This document shows, piece by piece, positions 52,488 through 61,346 of a stretch of DNA of 64,000 nucleotides. The notes beneath the pieces were generated by a model. It was not told the DNA's origin. It saw only the letters and a program-made list of their open reading frames with translations, and did no database searches. Source of the DNA: Kitasatospora sp. NA04385 (GTDB lineage Bacteria > Actinomycetota > Actinomycetes > Streptomycetales > Streptomycetaceae); contig NZ_CP054919.1 of the NCBI RefSeq assembly GCF_013364235.1, positions 3,400,103 to 3,464,102 on the forward strand, in the 5' to 3' direction. A program made the translations under genes and the position numbers. Within the stretch, counting starts at the first letter, position 1. Every line of letters begins with the position of its first letter.

Positions 52488-53183
52488 ATGACGAACTTCT
52501 CCCTGTTCGACACCCGCGGTTACCCCACCGTCGACGTCCGCACCGGCTACGCCGGGTGGGTCGACAGCTACGAGGACACCGTCCAGGACGCGATGGACGT
52601 CGAGGTGCTGGCCCGGCTGTCCGTCCCGCGCTGGGCCGGCACCGACCTCGCCGTCGACCTCGGCTGCGGCACCGGCCGCACCGGCGCCTGGCTGCGCGAC
52701 CGCGGCGTCGCCGCGGTCGACGGCGTCGACCTCACCCCCGAGATGCTCGCCCGCGCCGGAGCCCGCGGGGCCCACCGGCGGCTGCTGGAGGGCGACCTGG
52801 CCGCGACCGGCCTGCCCGCCGGGGAGTACGGCCTCGCCGCCTGCTCGCTCGTCGACGAGCACCTCGCCGACCTCGGCCCGCTCTACCGCGAGGCCCACCG
52901 CCTGGTCCGCCCCGGCGGCCTGTTCGTCCTGGTCGGCCTGCACCCCGCCTTCATCATGGCCGCGGGCATGCCCACCCACTACGACGGCCCCGACGGCCCG
53001 GTCGCCATCACCACCCACGTCCACCTGGTCAGCGACCACCTCACCGCGGGCCTCGCGGCGGGCTGGCAGCTCGCCGAGATGCGCGAGGAGGTGGTCGGCG
53101 ACCGGTGGACGGCCCTCAAGCCCAAGTGGGAGCGCTACCGCGGCCACCCGGTCTCGGCGGCGTACGTCTGGCGCAAGGCGTAG
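52488..53183 (+). CDS. Class I SAM-dependent methyltransferase
   Basis: 231 residues. Motif I VDLGCGTGRTGAWLRDRGV at about 57-75, post-I acidic region DGVDLTPEMLARA, and motif II/III around YGLAACSLVDEHLADLGPLY with RLVRPGGLFVLVGLHPAFI. The substrate cannot be read from the sequence. Starts 70 bp after the phosphatase; separate promoter likely. Convergent with the NUDIX gene. Confidence 0.92.
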   Translation: MTNFSLFDTRGYPTVDVRTGYAGWVDSYEDTVQDAMDVEVLARLSVPRWAGTDLAVDLGCGTGRTGAWLRDRGVAAVDGVDLTPEMLARAGARGAHRRLLEGDLAATGLPAGEYGLAACSLVDEHLADLGPLYREAHRLVRPGGLFVLVGLHPAFIMAAGMPTHYDGPDGPVAITTHVHLVSDHLTAGLAAGWQLAEMREEVVGDRWTALKPKWERYRGHPVSAAYVWRKA

Positions 53184-53218
53184 CACGGCGCGCAGCGAAA
53201 GCCGCCCGTCAGCGGGAT

Positions 53219-53247
53219 CGCGGGACCGGGCAAGTCCGCATCCCGCG
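53219..53247 (+). terminator. Candidate hairpin between methyltransferase and NUDIX genes
   Basis: CGCGGGA (53219-53225) pairs with TCCCGCG (53241-53247). Seven perfect pairs with a 15-nt loop. Confidence 0.4.
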
Positions 53248-53317
53248 TCGCGATCCGGCTGGGCGGGCTCGCCGACCGCGCGGTTCCCCGGTCTCGCTCC
53301 GCCTCGTCCTCCCCTGC

Positions 53318-53812
53318 TCAGAAGCCGGAGGCGGGCGCCGTCACCAGCCGGGTGCGGCCGTCCACCCGGGCGGCGAGGCCGGCTTCGAGCCGCAGGGCGC
53401 GGGCCGGGCCGAGGAGGGCGAGCGCCTCGGGGACGGCGGCCCAGCGGTGGGCGTCGAGCTCGCCGGGCGGGAGGGTGATCGGGGTGTCGGCGGGAAAGAC
53501 GCCCAAGTCGAAGAGGAAGTGGCAGGCGGGGTGGTCGAGTTCGCCGCTGGGGTTGGTCCAGGCGACGGCCAGCAGTTCGCCGGCCTCGCGGCGCAGCCCG
53601 GTCTCCTCGTGGAGTTCGCGGGTCGCACACTGCCGGGGGTTCTCGCCGAGGTCGACGGTGCCGCCGACGAACTGCCAGGCGTCGCGGTAGCCGGCCTTGA
53701 CGATCAGGACGCGGCCCTCAGGGTCGGTGATCAGGCAGCCCGCCGCGGCGTAGACGCGGTGCAGCGAGGCGAGCCACTCCTCACGGGAGGCGAACTCGGG
53801 GGCGTCGGCCAT
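53318..53812 (-). CDS. NUDIX hydrolase
   Basis: 164 residues. The Nudix box GGTVDLGENPRQCATRELHE, completed by ETGL, fits G-x5-E-x7-R-E-U-x-E-E-x-G-U. It opens with AAAGCLITDPEGRVLIVKAG-like strands (YAAAGCLITDPEGRVLIV). Hydrolyses a nucleoside diphosphate derivative; exact substrate unknown. Start ATG 53812. Confidence 0.93.
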   Translation of the reverse strand: MADAPEFASREEWLASLHRVYAAAGCLITDPEGRVLIVKAGYRDAWQFVGGTVDLGENPRQCATRELHEETGLRREAGELLAVAWTNPSGELDHPACHFLFDLGVFPADTPITLPPGELDAHRWAAVPEALALLGPARALRLEAGLAARVDGRTRLVTAPASGF

Positions 53813-53908
53813 GGCACTCCTTCGACGGGGGCGGGAGCTTGCGGCCCCACTCTCCCACCCCCGCGGTGCCGGGCTCTCCCACCCCGCGGTGCCGGGCCCG
53901 GACGGCCC

Positions 53909-54187
53909 TCAGTGCGCGGAGTGCCGTTCCGCCCCGCGGTGCCGGTGGCCGGGCAGGTCGGTGTGGGCGGCGGGCCCCTCGGCGGGCCCGGCGGCCGGGG
54001 GCATCCGGCGGCCGCCGTGGCTGAACACCGCGTCCACGTAGTGCGGGCCGCCGCGGGTCTCGGGGGCCGCCCCGGTGTGCAGCTGCGGGGCGAGGGCCAC
54101 CGGGTCGGCGACCATGCCGCGCTCCGCGAGCAGTTCCTCACCGCCCCGGCGGAGCATGGCCGTCCTGTCGGTCGAGCGCTCGGTCAT
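53909..54187 (-). CDS. Small conserved hypothetical protein
   Basis: 92 residues from ATG 54187 with AGGGAG upstream. MTERSTDRTAMLRRGGEELL is followed by VADPVALAPQLHTGAAPETR and GGPHYVDAVFSHGGRRMPPA, then a His-rich tail. I recall similar short proteins in Streptomyces with the same RGGPHYVDAVF core. No known fold or role. Confidence 0.65.
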   Translation of the reverse strand: MTERSTDRTAMLRRGGEELLAERGMVADPVALAPQLHTGAAPETRGGPHYVDAVFSHGGRRMPPAAGPAEGPAAHTDLPGHRHRGAERHSAH

Positions 54188-54299
54188 CGCATGACTCCCT
54201 TCCTCGGACCTCCATCAGACCGATATTCCCGTTATCGACCGATGTACACCAGGACACTCGGTCCCCCTTGCCGGAACGGCCCGATCGGGCCGGGCCGGT

Positions 54300-56795
54300 G
54301 TGGGACCATGCCGCGTGGCCACGGTGATACAAGCCGACGAATCCCGGGAGTCCCGGACGCCCCCGCGCCGGACGCCCGCCCGGCGGGTGGACCGCGTCCG
54401 GCACCCCGCCGCGCTGATCCGGCTGGCCGCCGGGGGGTGCTGGATCGCCCTGGTGCTGCTGCTGGCCTGCTACGCCCGCTCCTCCGCGCTCGGCCTGGAC
54501 AGCGACGTGGCCCGCGGCGTCGAACTGCTGCCCTGGCCGCCCGCCAAGCTCACCGCCGCGCTGTGCGGCGCCGCGCTGCTCACCGTGCCGCTCGGCTTCG
54601 CCGTCGACCGGGTGCTGCGCGGGGAGGGCCGCCGGGTCGCCGACGGCGTGCTCGCCGCCGTCCTGGCGTACGGCCTCTCGCTCGGCCTGGACCTGCTGGC
54701 GGGCGACCTCGCCGCGCTCACCCACCCGCTGCCCTCCGGCCTCGGCCGCACCGACCCGGTGTACGGGCACCTCGCGCCGGTGCTGGCCTTCATGACCGCC
54801 CTCGGCACCGCCGGGCGCCGCCGCTGGCGCACCGCGCTGGGCGTCACGCTGGGCCTGTCCGGGCTGTCCGGCCTGGTCACCGGGTACGCCACCCCGCTGT
54901 CGCTGGTGCTGGCGCTGCTGCTCGGCTGGACCACCGCGCACGCCGCCCGGTACGCCGTCGGCGAGCCGGTCGGCGAGCCCACCGAGGAGCAGATCGCGGT
55001 GGCCCTGGCCGGTACCGGCGTCCGCCCGAGCGCGGTGCTGATGCTCGGCAGCGGCCGCTACCTGGTCACCCAGCACGACGGCCGCCCCGACCTGGACGTC
55101 CACCTGCTCGACCGGTACGCGCAGGCCAGCGGGCTGCTCGGCCACCTGTGGCTGGCGCTGCGGCTGCGCACCGCGCCCCGCCCGCTCGGCCTGCGCCCGC
55201 TGCGCGCCGTGCTGGAGCACCAGACCCTGCTCGGCCACGCCGCGTCCGCCGCCGGGGCCCGCACCCGCATCCCCCTCGCGGTGGTCGAACTCGGCCCGGA
55301 CGCCGCCCTGGTCGCCTACCGGCGGATCGACGCCCGGCCGTTCGCCGCGCTCTTCGACGAGCTGCCCGACCCGGACGGCGACGGCACCGGCGACAACGGC
55401 ACCGACGACGGCGGCACCGGCGGCGGCACCGAGACCGACGCCGGTCCCACCGACGCCGAACTGCGCGACGCCTGGCAGCAGTTGGCCCTGTTGCAGCGCC
55501 GCCGGATCGCGCACCGCTCGCTGTCCCCGAACACCGTGCTGCTGGACGCCGAGGGCCGGGTGCACCTGGTCGGCCTGGCCCACGGCGAGATCGCCGCGAG
55601 CGAGCTGCTGCTGCGGCTGGACGTCGCCGGGCTGCTCGCCGTCCTCGCCCTGTACGCCGGGCCGCAGCGGGCGGTGCGGGCCGCGGTCGAGGTGCTCGGG
55701 GCCGGGCCGGTCAGCGCCGCGCTGCCGCTGCTGCAACCGATCGCGCTGGCCCGCCGCACCCGGGCCGCGCTGGCCCGGCACGGGGAGCTGGCCGCCGCCC
55801 TGCGCGCCGAGGTGCAGGGGCAGACGCCGCGGTCCACCGCCGTGCCCGTCCGGCTGGAGCGGCTGCGCCCGCGCACCCTGCTCGCCATCGTGGCCTGCGT
55901 CGTGGTCGGGTACGCGCTGCTGCAGTTCTCCAACCCGGTGGACGTGATCGCCGCGGCCGACCCGCTCTGGCTGGCCGGCGCCGTGCTGTGGGCCGCGGTC
56001 AGCTACCCGGTGGCGAGCTTCGCGTTCAGCGGCTTCGTCCCCGAGAAGCTGGCGTTCCGCTCCACCCTGGCCACCCAGGTGGCCGGGTCCTTCGTCAAGG
56101 TGGTCGCCCCCGGCGGTGTCGGCGGCCTGGCCCTGAACACCCGCTACCTGCAGTGCGCGAACATCCCCACCGCGCAGGCGATGTCCAGCATCGGCGTCAG
56201 CCAGCTGTTCGGCCTGCTGCTGCACATGCTGCAGCTCGCCGTGTTCAGCGCCCTGGTCGGGGTGGACACCGCGTCGGTCGGCGGCGAGTCGTCCTCCCCG
56301 CTGGCCGGCGGCTGGGTGCTCTGGCTGGCCGGGGCGGCCACCGCCGTCGTCGCGGTGTCGGTCGCCGCGGTGCCCTCGCTGCGGCGGCGGGCCCAGACCC
56401 TGCTGCGGCCGCTGCGCGCCGAGGTGCTGCCCCGGCTGCTCGACCTGGCGCAGCGGCCCGGCCGGCTGGCCACCGGCGTGGCCGGGCAGCTGCTGGTGTC
56501 GATGTGCTTCGTGATGTGCCTGTACTGCTGCACCCGCGCGGTCGGCCAGCACCCGGGCTTCAACGCCGTCGCGATGACCTTCCTGGCCGGCAACGCGGCG
56601 GGCAACGTGGTGCCGCTGCCCGGCGGCGCGGGCGGGGTGGAGCTGCTGATGCCCGCCCTGCTGACGCTGACCGGCGGCGTCGGCGCGGTCGGCGCGCGGG
56701 ACTCCGTGATGCTGTTCCGGCTGCTGACCTTCGTGCTGCCGGTGCTGCCGGGCTGGGCCGCCTTCGCCTGGCTCAAGCGCCGCGGGCAGATCTGA
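54300..56795 (+). CDS. Flippase-like membrane protein with degenerate kinase domain
   Basis: 831 residues. Six or seven N-terminal helices (about 35-220), then a soluble region that resembles a protein kinase without its catalytic residues: LQRRRIAHRSLSPNTVLLDA and GRVHLVGLAHGE stand where HRD and DFG would be. The final third (about 520-830) is a lysylphosphatidylglycerol-synthase/flippase-type membrane domain (SFVKVVAPGGVGGLALNTRY; GNAAGNVVPLPGGAGGVELL). An acidic Gly/Asp/Thr stretch, GTGDNGTDDGGTGGGTETDA, splits the middle. GTG 54300 or GTG 54315 may start it; neither has a good ribosome site. Related actinobacterial proteins are thought to move lipids or glycolipid precursors. Confidence 0.82.
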   Translation: MGPCRVATVIQADESRESRTPPRRTPARRVDRVRHPAALIRLAAGGCWIALVLLLACYARSSALGLDSDVARGVELLPWPPAKLTAALCGAALLTVPLGFAVDRVLRGEGRRVADGVLAAVLAYGLSLGLDLLAGDLAALTHPLPSGLGRTDPVYGHLAPVLAFMTALGTAGRRRWRTALGVTLGLSGLSGLVTGYATPLSLVLALLLGWTTAHAARYAVGEPVGEPTEEQIAVALAGTGVRPSAVLMLGSGRYLVTQHDGRPDLDVHLLDRYAQASGLLGHLWLALRLRTAPRPLGLRPLRAVLEHQTLLGHAASAAGARTRIPLAVVELGPDAALVAYRRIDARPFAALFDELPDPDGDGTGDNGTDDGGTGGGTETDAGPTDAELRDAWQQLALLQRRRIAHRSLSPNTVLLDAEGRVHLVGLAHGEIAASELLLRLDVAGLLAVLALYAGPQRAVRAAVEVLGAGPVSAALPLLQPIALARRTRAALARHGELAAALRAEVQGQTPRSTAVPVRLERLRPRTLLAIVACVVVGYALLQFSNPVDVIAAADPLWLAGAVLWAAVSYPVASFAFSGFVPEKLAFRSTLATQVAGSFVKVVAPGGVGGLALNTRYLQCANIPTAQAMSSIGVSQLFGLLLHMLQLAVFSALVGVDTASVGGESSSPLAGGWVLWLAGAATAVVAVSVAAVPSLRRRAQTLLRPLRAEVLPRLLDLAQRPGRLATGVAGQLLVSMCFVMCLYCCTRAVGQHPGFNAVAMTFLAGNAAGNVVPLPGGAGGVELLMPALLTLTGGVGAVGARDSVMLFRLLTFVLPVLPGWAAFAWLKRRGQI

Positions 56796-56810
56796 GGCCG
56801 GCCCGAGCCG

Positions 56811-57044
56811 CTACTCCCGGTAGTCCTCGTCCTCCAGGGCGACCTCGCGGACCTGCTCCACCGCGTCGCCCTCGTCCGCGGGCTCCGCGCCCCGCTCGCG
56901 CTGCTGCCGCAACACCTCCAGGTCGTCCACCTCCGGTTCGGCCGCCGCCCGCTCCTGGTCGGCGGCCTCCAGCACGGTCGGGGACTGCTCGTCGCCGTCC
57001 TCGGGGTACTCGGGGTTCTCGGGGTTCTCCGCATTGGCACGCAT
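56811..57044 (-). CDS. Small acidic hypothetical protein
   Basis: 77 residues, strongly acidic. Begins with a short repeat (ENPENPEYPED), has PEVDDLEVLRQQRERGAEPA as a helical core, and ends LEDEDYRE. Probably cytoplasmic and disordered. Conserved small proteins of this kind occur widely in Streptomyces; no role known. Start ATG 57044. Convergent with the flippase-like gene, stop 16 bp away. Confidence 0.65.
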   Translation of the reverse strand: MRANAENPENPEYPEDGDEQSPTVLEAADQERAAAEPEVDDLEVLRQQRERGAEPADEGDAVEQVREVALEDEDYRE

Positions 57045-57129
57045 ACCGCCAGTATCCGACCGGAGCGGCGCGAACCCGAGCCTTTCCGGCGGCGGGTCTC
57101 GCATCCGGTCGGACGGCCCGGCGCGGGGG

Positions 57130-57942
57130 TCAAGCCTTGGCGGGGGCCCGGCGGTTGGCGGCGGGGACGACCAGCGGGGTGCCGGTCTCCGGGTCGGGGA
57201 TGACCCGGCAGGGCAGCCGGAAGACCTCCTCGACCAGCTCGGCGGTGACCACCTCCTGCGGCGGACCGGCCGCGACCAGCTTCCCGTCGCGCAGCGCGAC
57301 CAGGTGGGTGGCGTAGCGGGCGGCCTGGTTGAGGTCGTGCAGGACGGCGACCAGGGTGCGGCCCTGCTCCTGGTGCAGGCGGGCGCACAGGTCGAGGACC
57401 TCGACCTGGTGCGCGATGTCCAGGTAGGTGGTGGGCTCGTCGAGCAGCAGCAGCGGGGTCTGCTGGGCCAGTGCCATGGCGATCCAGACCCGCTGGCGCT
57501 GGCCGCCGGAGAGCTCGTCCACCGGCCGGTCGGCGAGTTCCGCGACGCCGGTGTCGGCCATCGCCTCGGCGACCACCCGCTCGTCCTCGGTCGACCACTG
57601 GCGCAGCACGCCCTGGTGCGGGTAGCGGCCGCGGGAGACCAGCTCGGAGACGGTGATGCCGTCCGGGGCGATCGAGGACTGCGGGAGCAGGCCCAGGGTG
57701 CGGGCGACCTGCTTGGCGGGCAGCGTGGCGATCGACCGGCCGTCCAGCAGCACCTGCCCGGAGACCGGCTTGAGGGTGCGCGACAGCGCGCGCAGCAGGG
57801 TGGACTTGCCGCAGGCGTTCGGGCCGACCACCACGGTGAAGGAGTGGTCGGGGACGTCGACGGTCAGGCCCTCGGCGATGGTGCGCTTGTCGTAGGCGAG
57901 GGTCAGGTCGCGGCCGGCCAGGCGCGACGCGGGCTGGGCCAT
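57130..57942 (-). CDS. Iron-siderophore ABC transporter, ATP-binding protein
   Basis: 270 residues. Walker A GPNACGKST at 40-48, signature LSGGQRQRVW, Walker B LLLLDEPTT, and the H-loop His in VAVLHDLNQ. Matches FepC/FhuC-type ATPases that power uptake of ferric siderophores. ATG 57942 has CGGAG at a good distance. GTG 58083, overlapping the permease stop by 4 bp (GTGA), would add a 47-residue Pro-rich leader made of a 10-residue repeat. Last gene of a leftward operon behind two permeases. Confidence 0.94.
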   Translation of the reverse strand: MAQPASRLAGRDLTLAYDKRTIAEGLTVDVPDHSFTVVVGPNACGKSTLLRALSRTLKPVSGQVLLDGRSIATLPAKQVARTLGLLPQSSIAPDGITVSELVSRGRYPHQGVLRQWSTEDERVVAEAMADTGVAELADRPVDELSGGQRQRVWIAMALAQQTPLLLLDEPTTYLDIAHQVEVLDLCARLHQEQGRTLVAVLHDLNQAARYATHLVALRDGKLVAAGPPQEVVTAELVEEVFRLPCRVIPDPETGTPLVVPAANRRAPAKA

Positions 57943-57980
57943 GGGGGGCTCCGTTCGGGACGACGGGACGGGCGGGGCGG

Positions 57981-58070
57981 GCGAAGCGGGCAGGGGCGGG
58001 GCGGGCACGGGCGAAGCGGGCAGGGGCGGGTCGGGCACGGGCGAAGCGAGCACGGGCGGGTCGGGCACGG
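57981..58070. repeat. 30-bp tandem repeat, three copies
   Basis: Consensus GCGAAGCGGGCAGGGGCGGG plus 10 bp, at 57981-58010, 58011-58040 and 58041-58070 (last diverged), with a partial fourth copy. In the ATPase frame each copy encodes ten residues like VPDPPLPASP without stops. Confidence 0.8.
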
Positions 58071-58079
58071 GCGGGTCGG

Positions 58080-59105
58080 TCACAGGCGGCCGGCCCGGCG
58101 CTGGGTGGCGAGCAGCCAGACCAGGTAGCCGCCGCCCAGGACGCCGGTGACCACGCCCACCGGCAGCTGCCGGTCGCCGAACAGGTGCTGCGCGGCGAAG
58201 TCCGCCGTGACCAGCAGCGCGGCACCGGTGCACATGGACGCGGCCAGGTTCGGGCCCGGCGAGCGGGTGATCCGGCGGGCCAGCTGGGGGGCGGTCAGGG
58301 CCAGGAAGTTGACCGGCCCGGCGGCGGCCGCGGCCAGCGAGGCGAGCAGCACGGCGGCGCCCAGCAGCGCGATCCGCAGCCGCTCGGGGCGCACGCCCAG
58401 CCCGCTCGCCGCGTCGTCGCCCAGCTCCAGGGCGCGCAGCGCGGGCCCGCAGACCAGCAGCACCAGCGGGACGAGCACGGCCAGCGCGAGTGCCAGCGGG
58501 CGGGCCTGGTCCCAGCCCCGGCCGTCCAGGCTGCCGGTGAGCCAGAGCACCGCGCGGGCGGCGTCCATCAGCTGGGTGCGGGTCAGCAGGTAGCCGTTGA
58601 CGCCGGTGAGGATCGCCGCCGTTCCGATGCCGACCAGCACCAGCCGGGCGCCCTGCACCCCGCCGCGCCAGGCCAGGGCGTAGATCAGCGCGCCGGTGGC
58701 CAGGCCGCCCGCCACCGCGCCGCCCGCCAGCGCGGCGCTGGAGCCGCCGGCCACCACCACCAGCAGCGCGCCGGTGGCCGCGCCCTGGGTGAAGCCGAGG
58801 ACGTCCGGGCTGCCCAGCGGGTTGCGCACCAGGGTCTGGAACAGCGCCCCGGCCAGCGCCAGGGCCGCGCCGACCAGCAGCGCGGTGGCCACCCGGGGCA
58901 GCCGGAGCTGGTTGACGACGTAGCTCTGGGCGGCGTCCCCGCCGCCGAGCAGCGCCCGCACCACGTCCCCGGGCCCGATCGGGAAGTCCCCCCGCCCGAG
59001 CGCGAGCACCCCGACCACGAGCGCCGCCAGCAGCGCCCCCGCCCCCACCGCGAGGCCCCGCGGCCGGTACCGCACCGAGAACCGGGCCACCCTCAGAGTC
59101 TTCAT
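58080..59105 (-). CDS. Iron-siderophore ABC transporter permease (FecCD), second subunit
   Basis: 341 residues, about ten helices. LRLPRVATALLVGAALALAG and QTLVRNPLGSPDVLGFTQGA are FecCD signatures; RPERLRIALLGAAVLLA marks the ATPase-contact region. Partner of the permease encoded upstream, coupled by ATGA at 59102-59105. Start ATG 59105. Both permeases form the membrane channel for the siderophore handed over by the lipoprotein at 60.3 kb. Confidence 0.94.
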   Translation of the reverse strand: MKTLRVARFSVRYRPRGLAVGAGALLAALVVGVLALGRGDFPIGPGDVVRALLGGGDAAQSYVVNQLRLPRVATALLVGAALALAGALFQTLVRNPLGSPDVLGFTQGAATGALLVVVAGGSSAALAGGAVAGGLATGALIYALAWRGGVQGARLVLVGIGTAAILTGVNGYLLTRTQLMDAARAVLWLTGSLDGRGWDQARPLALALAVLVPLVLLVCGPALRALELGDDAASGLGVRPERLRIALLGAAVLLASLAAAAAGPVNFLALTAPQLARRITRSPGPNLAASMCTGAALLVTADFAAQHLFGDRQLPVGVVTGVLGGGYLVWLLATQRRAGRL

Positions 59106-60133
59106 GCGCGGGCCTTCCCCCGTCGTGCGAAGTACAGGAAGAACGGGCCGCCGAGGACGGCCGTGACGATGCCGACCTGGAGCTCGCCGGGACGGCCCAG
59201 GACGCGGCCCAGGACGTCGGCGCCGAGCAGCAGGACGGGGGCCAGGACGGCGCAGTACGGGAGGAGCCAGCGCAGGTCGGGGCCGGTGAGGGCGCGGACC
59301 AGGTGGGGCACCATCAGGCCGACGAAGACGATCGGGCCGCAGGCGGCGGTGGCCGCGCCGCACAGCAGGGTGACGGCGACGATCGCGGCGGCCCGGATCG
59401 CGGCCGGCCTGGCCCCCAGCGCCCGCGCCGCGTCGTCGCCGAGCGCGAGCGCGTTGAGCGGGCGGGCCAGGCCGAGCGCGAGCAGCGCGCCGACGGCGAT
59501 GAACGGCAGGACGCCGAGCACGGTGGAGGTCTGGGCGCTGGCCAGCGAGCCGACCGTCCAGAAGCGCAGCTTGTCGAGCGAGGCGGTGTCCAGCAGCATC
59601 ACCGCGCTGACGTACGAGTACAGGGTGGCGTTGAGCGCGGCGCCGGCCAGTGCGAGCCGGGCGGGGGTGGCGCCGCGGCCGCCGCCGACGGCGTACACCA
59701 GGACGGAGACCAGGGCGGCGCCGACCAGCGCCCACCAGACGTAGCCGGTGAAGGAGGTGACGCCGAGCACGGCGGCCGCGGTGGCGACGGCGGCCGAGGC
59801 GCCGGCGTTGATGCCGAGCAGGCCGGGGTCGGCGAGCGGGTTGCGGGTGAGCGCCTGCATGACGCCGCCGGCCAGGCCGAGCGCAGTGCCGGCCAGCAGG
59901 CCGAGCAGGGTGCGGGGCAGCCGCATCCGGTGGACGACGGTGTAGCCGGGGGCGTCCGGGTCGAGGAGTCCGTGCCAGACCTCGGCGGGGCTCAGCTGCT
60001 TGGCGCCGAGGCCGAGGCTGAGCACCAGGACGGCGAGCAGCACGAGCAGCCCGACGGCCAGGCCGAGCGCGCGGGGCGAGCCGCGGCGGGCGGGGGCGGC
60101 GCCGGGTATCGGGAGGGAGCCGGTGGTGCTCAA
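59102..60133 (-). CDS. Iron-siderophore ABC transporter permease (FecCD), first subunit
   Basis: 343 residues from TTG 60133 (GGAG 7 bp upstream). FecCD motifs: MRLPRTLLGLLAGTALGLAG, QALTRNPLADPGLLGINAGA, and GPIVFVGLMVPHLVRALTGP. A longer frame from TTG 60193 would start inside the iron box region and seems unlikely. First gene of the leftward uptake operon permease-permease-ATPase, under the iron box at 60195. Confidence 0.92.
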   Translation of the reverse strand: MSTTGSLPIPGAAPARRGSPRALGLAVGLLVLLAVLVLSLGLGAKQLSPAEVWHGLLDPDAPGYTVVHRMRLPRTLLGLLAGTALGLAGGVMQALTRNPLADPGLLGINAGASAAVATAAAVLGVTSFTGYVWWALVGAALVSVLVYAVGGGRGATPARLALAGAALNATLYSYVSAVMLLDTASLDKLRFWTVGSLASAQTSTVLGVLPFIAVGALLALGLARPLNALALGDDAARALGARPAAIRAAAIVAVTLLCGAATAACGPIVFVGLMVPHLVRALTGPDLRWLLPYCAVLAPVLLLGADVLGRVLGRPGELQVGIVTAVLGGPFFLYFARRGKARA

Positions 60134-60194
60134 GGGTGCTCCGGGTGGGTCGGGGGACGGGTCGGCGGGGCCTGGGGGCTCTCCGTACCGCAAC

Positions 60195-60213
60195 TTAGGT
60201 TAGGTTAACCTGC
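60195..60213. promoter_or_regulatory. DmdR/IdeR-type iron box
   Basis: TTAGGTTAGGTTAACCTGC, matching 16 of 19 positions of the DtxR/IdeR/DmdR consensus TTAGGTTAGGCTAACCTAA. It sits between the divergent permease operon and the binding-protein gene, so it can repress both when iron is ample. Confidence 0.9.
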
Positions 60214-60306
60214 GTACGCCCGGCGGCTACCGCCGGGTACCGCGCTCCGGCACCCCCACCGGTGTGTGGTTCCCCCCTGCCCCGAAGCTCGAACCGAGGT
60301 ACCGCC

Positions 60307-61335
60307 ATGTCGTCTTCCCCCCGCCTGACCCGCCGCGGCCTGCTCGCCGCGGGCGGAGCCACCGCCCTCGGCGCGGTGCTCGCCGCCTGCGGCTCCTCCG
60401 GCGACAAGGCGTCGGAGGGGGCCAAGGGCACGGGCGGCGGCGCGTGGACCTTCACCGACGACCGCCCGCAGACCGTCACCGCGAAGAGCGTCCCGTCCCG
60501 GGTGGTGGCCTTCACCGGCGCCGCCGCCGCGCTCGCCGACTTCGGCCTGGACAAGCAGCTGGTCGGCGTCTTCGGCGAGACCAAGACCGCCGACGGCAAG
60601 GCCGACCCGCAGGCCGGCAGCCTGGACGTGGACAAGATCGAGATCATCGGCAACGCCTGGGGCGAGTTCTCGATCGAGAAGTACGCGGCGCTGCGCCCCG
60701 AGCTGCTGGTGACCCACATGTACGACCCGGGCGCGTACTGGTACGTGCCGGACGAGTCCAAGGACAAGATCCTGCCGCTCGCCCCGCAGGCGCTGATCTC
60801 CACCGGCCGGGTCACCATCACCCAGCCGATCGAGCACTACGCCAAGCTCGCCGAGTCGCTGGGCGCGGACCTGGGGGCGCAGAAGGTGGTCGACGCCAAG
60901 GCCCGCTTCGAGAAGGCGTCCGAGGAGCTGCGGCAGGCCGTCAAGGCGGCCGGCGGCGTCAAGGTGATGGCCTGCTCCGGCAGCGCCGACCTGTTCTACG
61001 TCTCCAACCCGAAGATCTCCTGCGACCTGATCTACTTCGCCGAGCTGGGCGTGGAGTTCATCCAGCCGGAGAAGACCGACGGCGGCGACTACTACGAGGG
61101 CCTGAGCTGGGAGAACGCTGGCAAGTACCCGGCCGACCTGCTGCTGCTCGACCAGCGCTCCACCGCCCTGCAGCCCAAGGACCTGGCCGCCAAGCCCTCC
61201 TGGGGCCAGCTGCCCGCCGTCAAGGCCGAGCAGATCACCCCGTGGGACGCGGTGCCGCGCTTCTCGTACGCCGGGTTCGCCCCGCTGATCGAGCGGCTGA
61301 CCGCCGCGATCCAGAAGTCCCGCAAGCTGAGCTGA
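60307..61335 (+). CDS. Siderophore-binding lipoprotein of ABC transporter (FepB-like)
   Basis: 342 residues. Tat-type lipoprotein signal: twin Arg in LTRRGLLAAGGATALG with lipobox LAAC, Cys 28 to be lipidated. A periplasmic-binding-protein fold of the FhuD/FepB type follows (PSRVVAFTGAAAALADFGLD; KYAALRPELLVTHMYDPGAY; LSWENAGKYPADLLLLDQRS). It captures the ferric siderophore outside the membrane and gives it to the permeases encoded divergently. ATG 60307. The next gene follows after 11 bp in the same operon. Confidence 0.94.
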   Translation: MSSSPRLTRRGLLAAGGATALGAVLAACGSSGDKASEGAKGTGGGAWTFTDDRPQTVTAKSVPSRVVAFTGAAAALADFGLDKQLVGVFGETKTADGKADPQAGSLDVDKIEIIGNAWGEFSIEKYAALRPELLVTHMYDPGAYWYVPDESKDKILPLAPQALISTGRVTITQPIEHYAKLAESLGADLGAQKVVDAKARFEKASEELRQAVKAAGGVKVMACSGSADLFYVSNPKISCDLIYFAELGVEFIQPEKTDGGDYYEGLSWENAGKYPADLLLLDQRSTALQPKDLAAKPSWGQLPAVKAEQITPWDAVPRFSYAGFAPLIERLTAAIQKSRKLS

Positions 61336-61346
61336 AGGACCCCCCG

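Noticed and set aside
51236-57316. 2026-codon open frame on the plus strand, and other very long frames (28618-33216 minus, 34030-37179 plus)
   Set aside because: They are Arg/Pro/Gly-rich shadows in the wrong frame of well-supported genes; high GC removes stops. No domain is readable.
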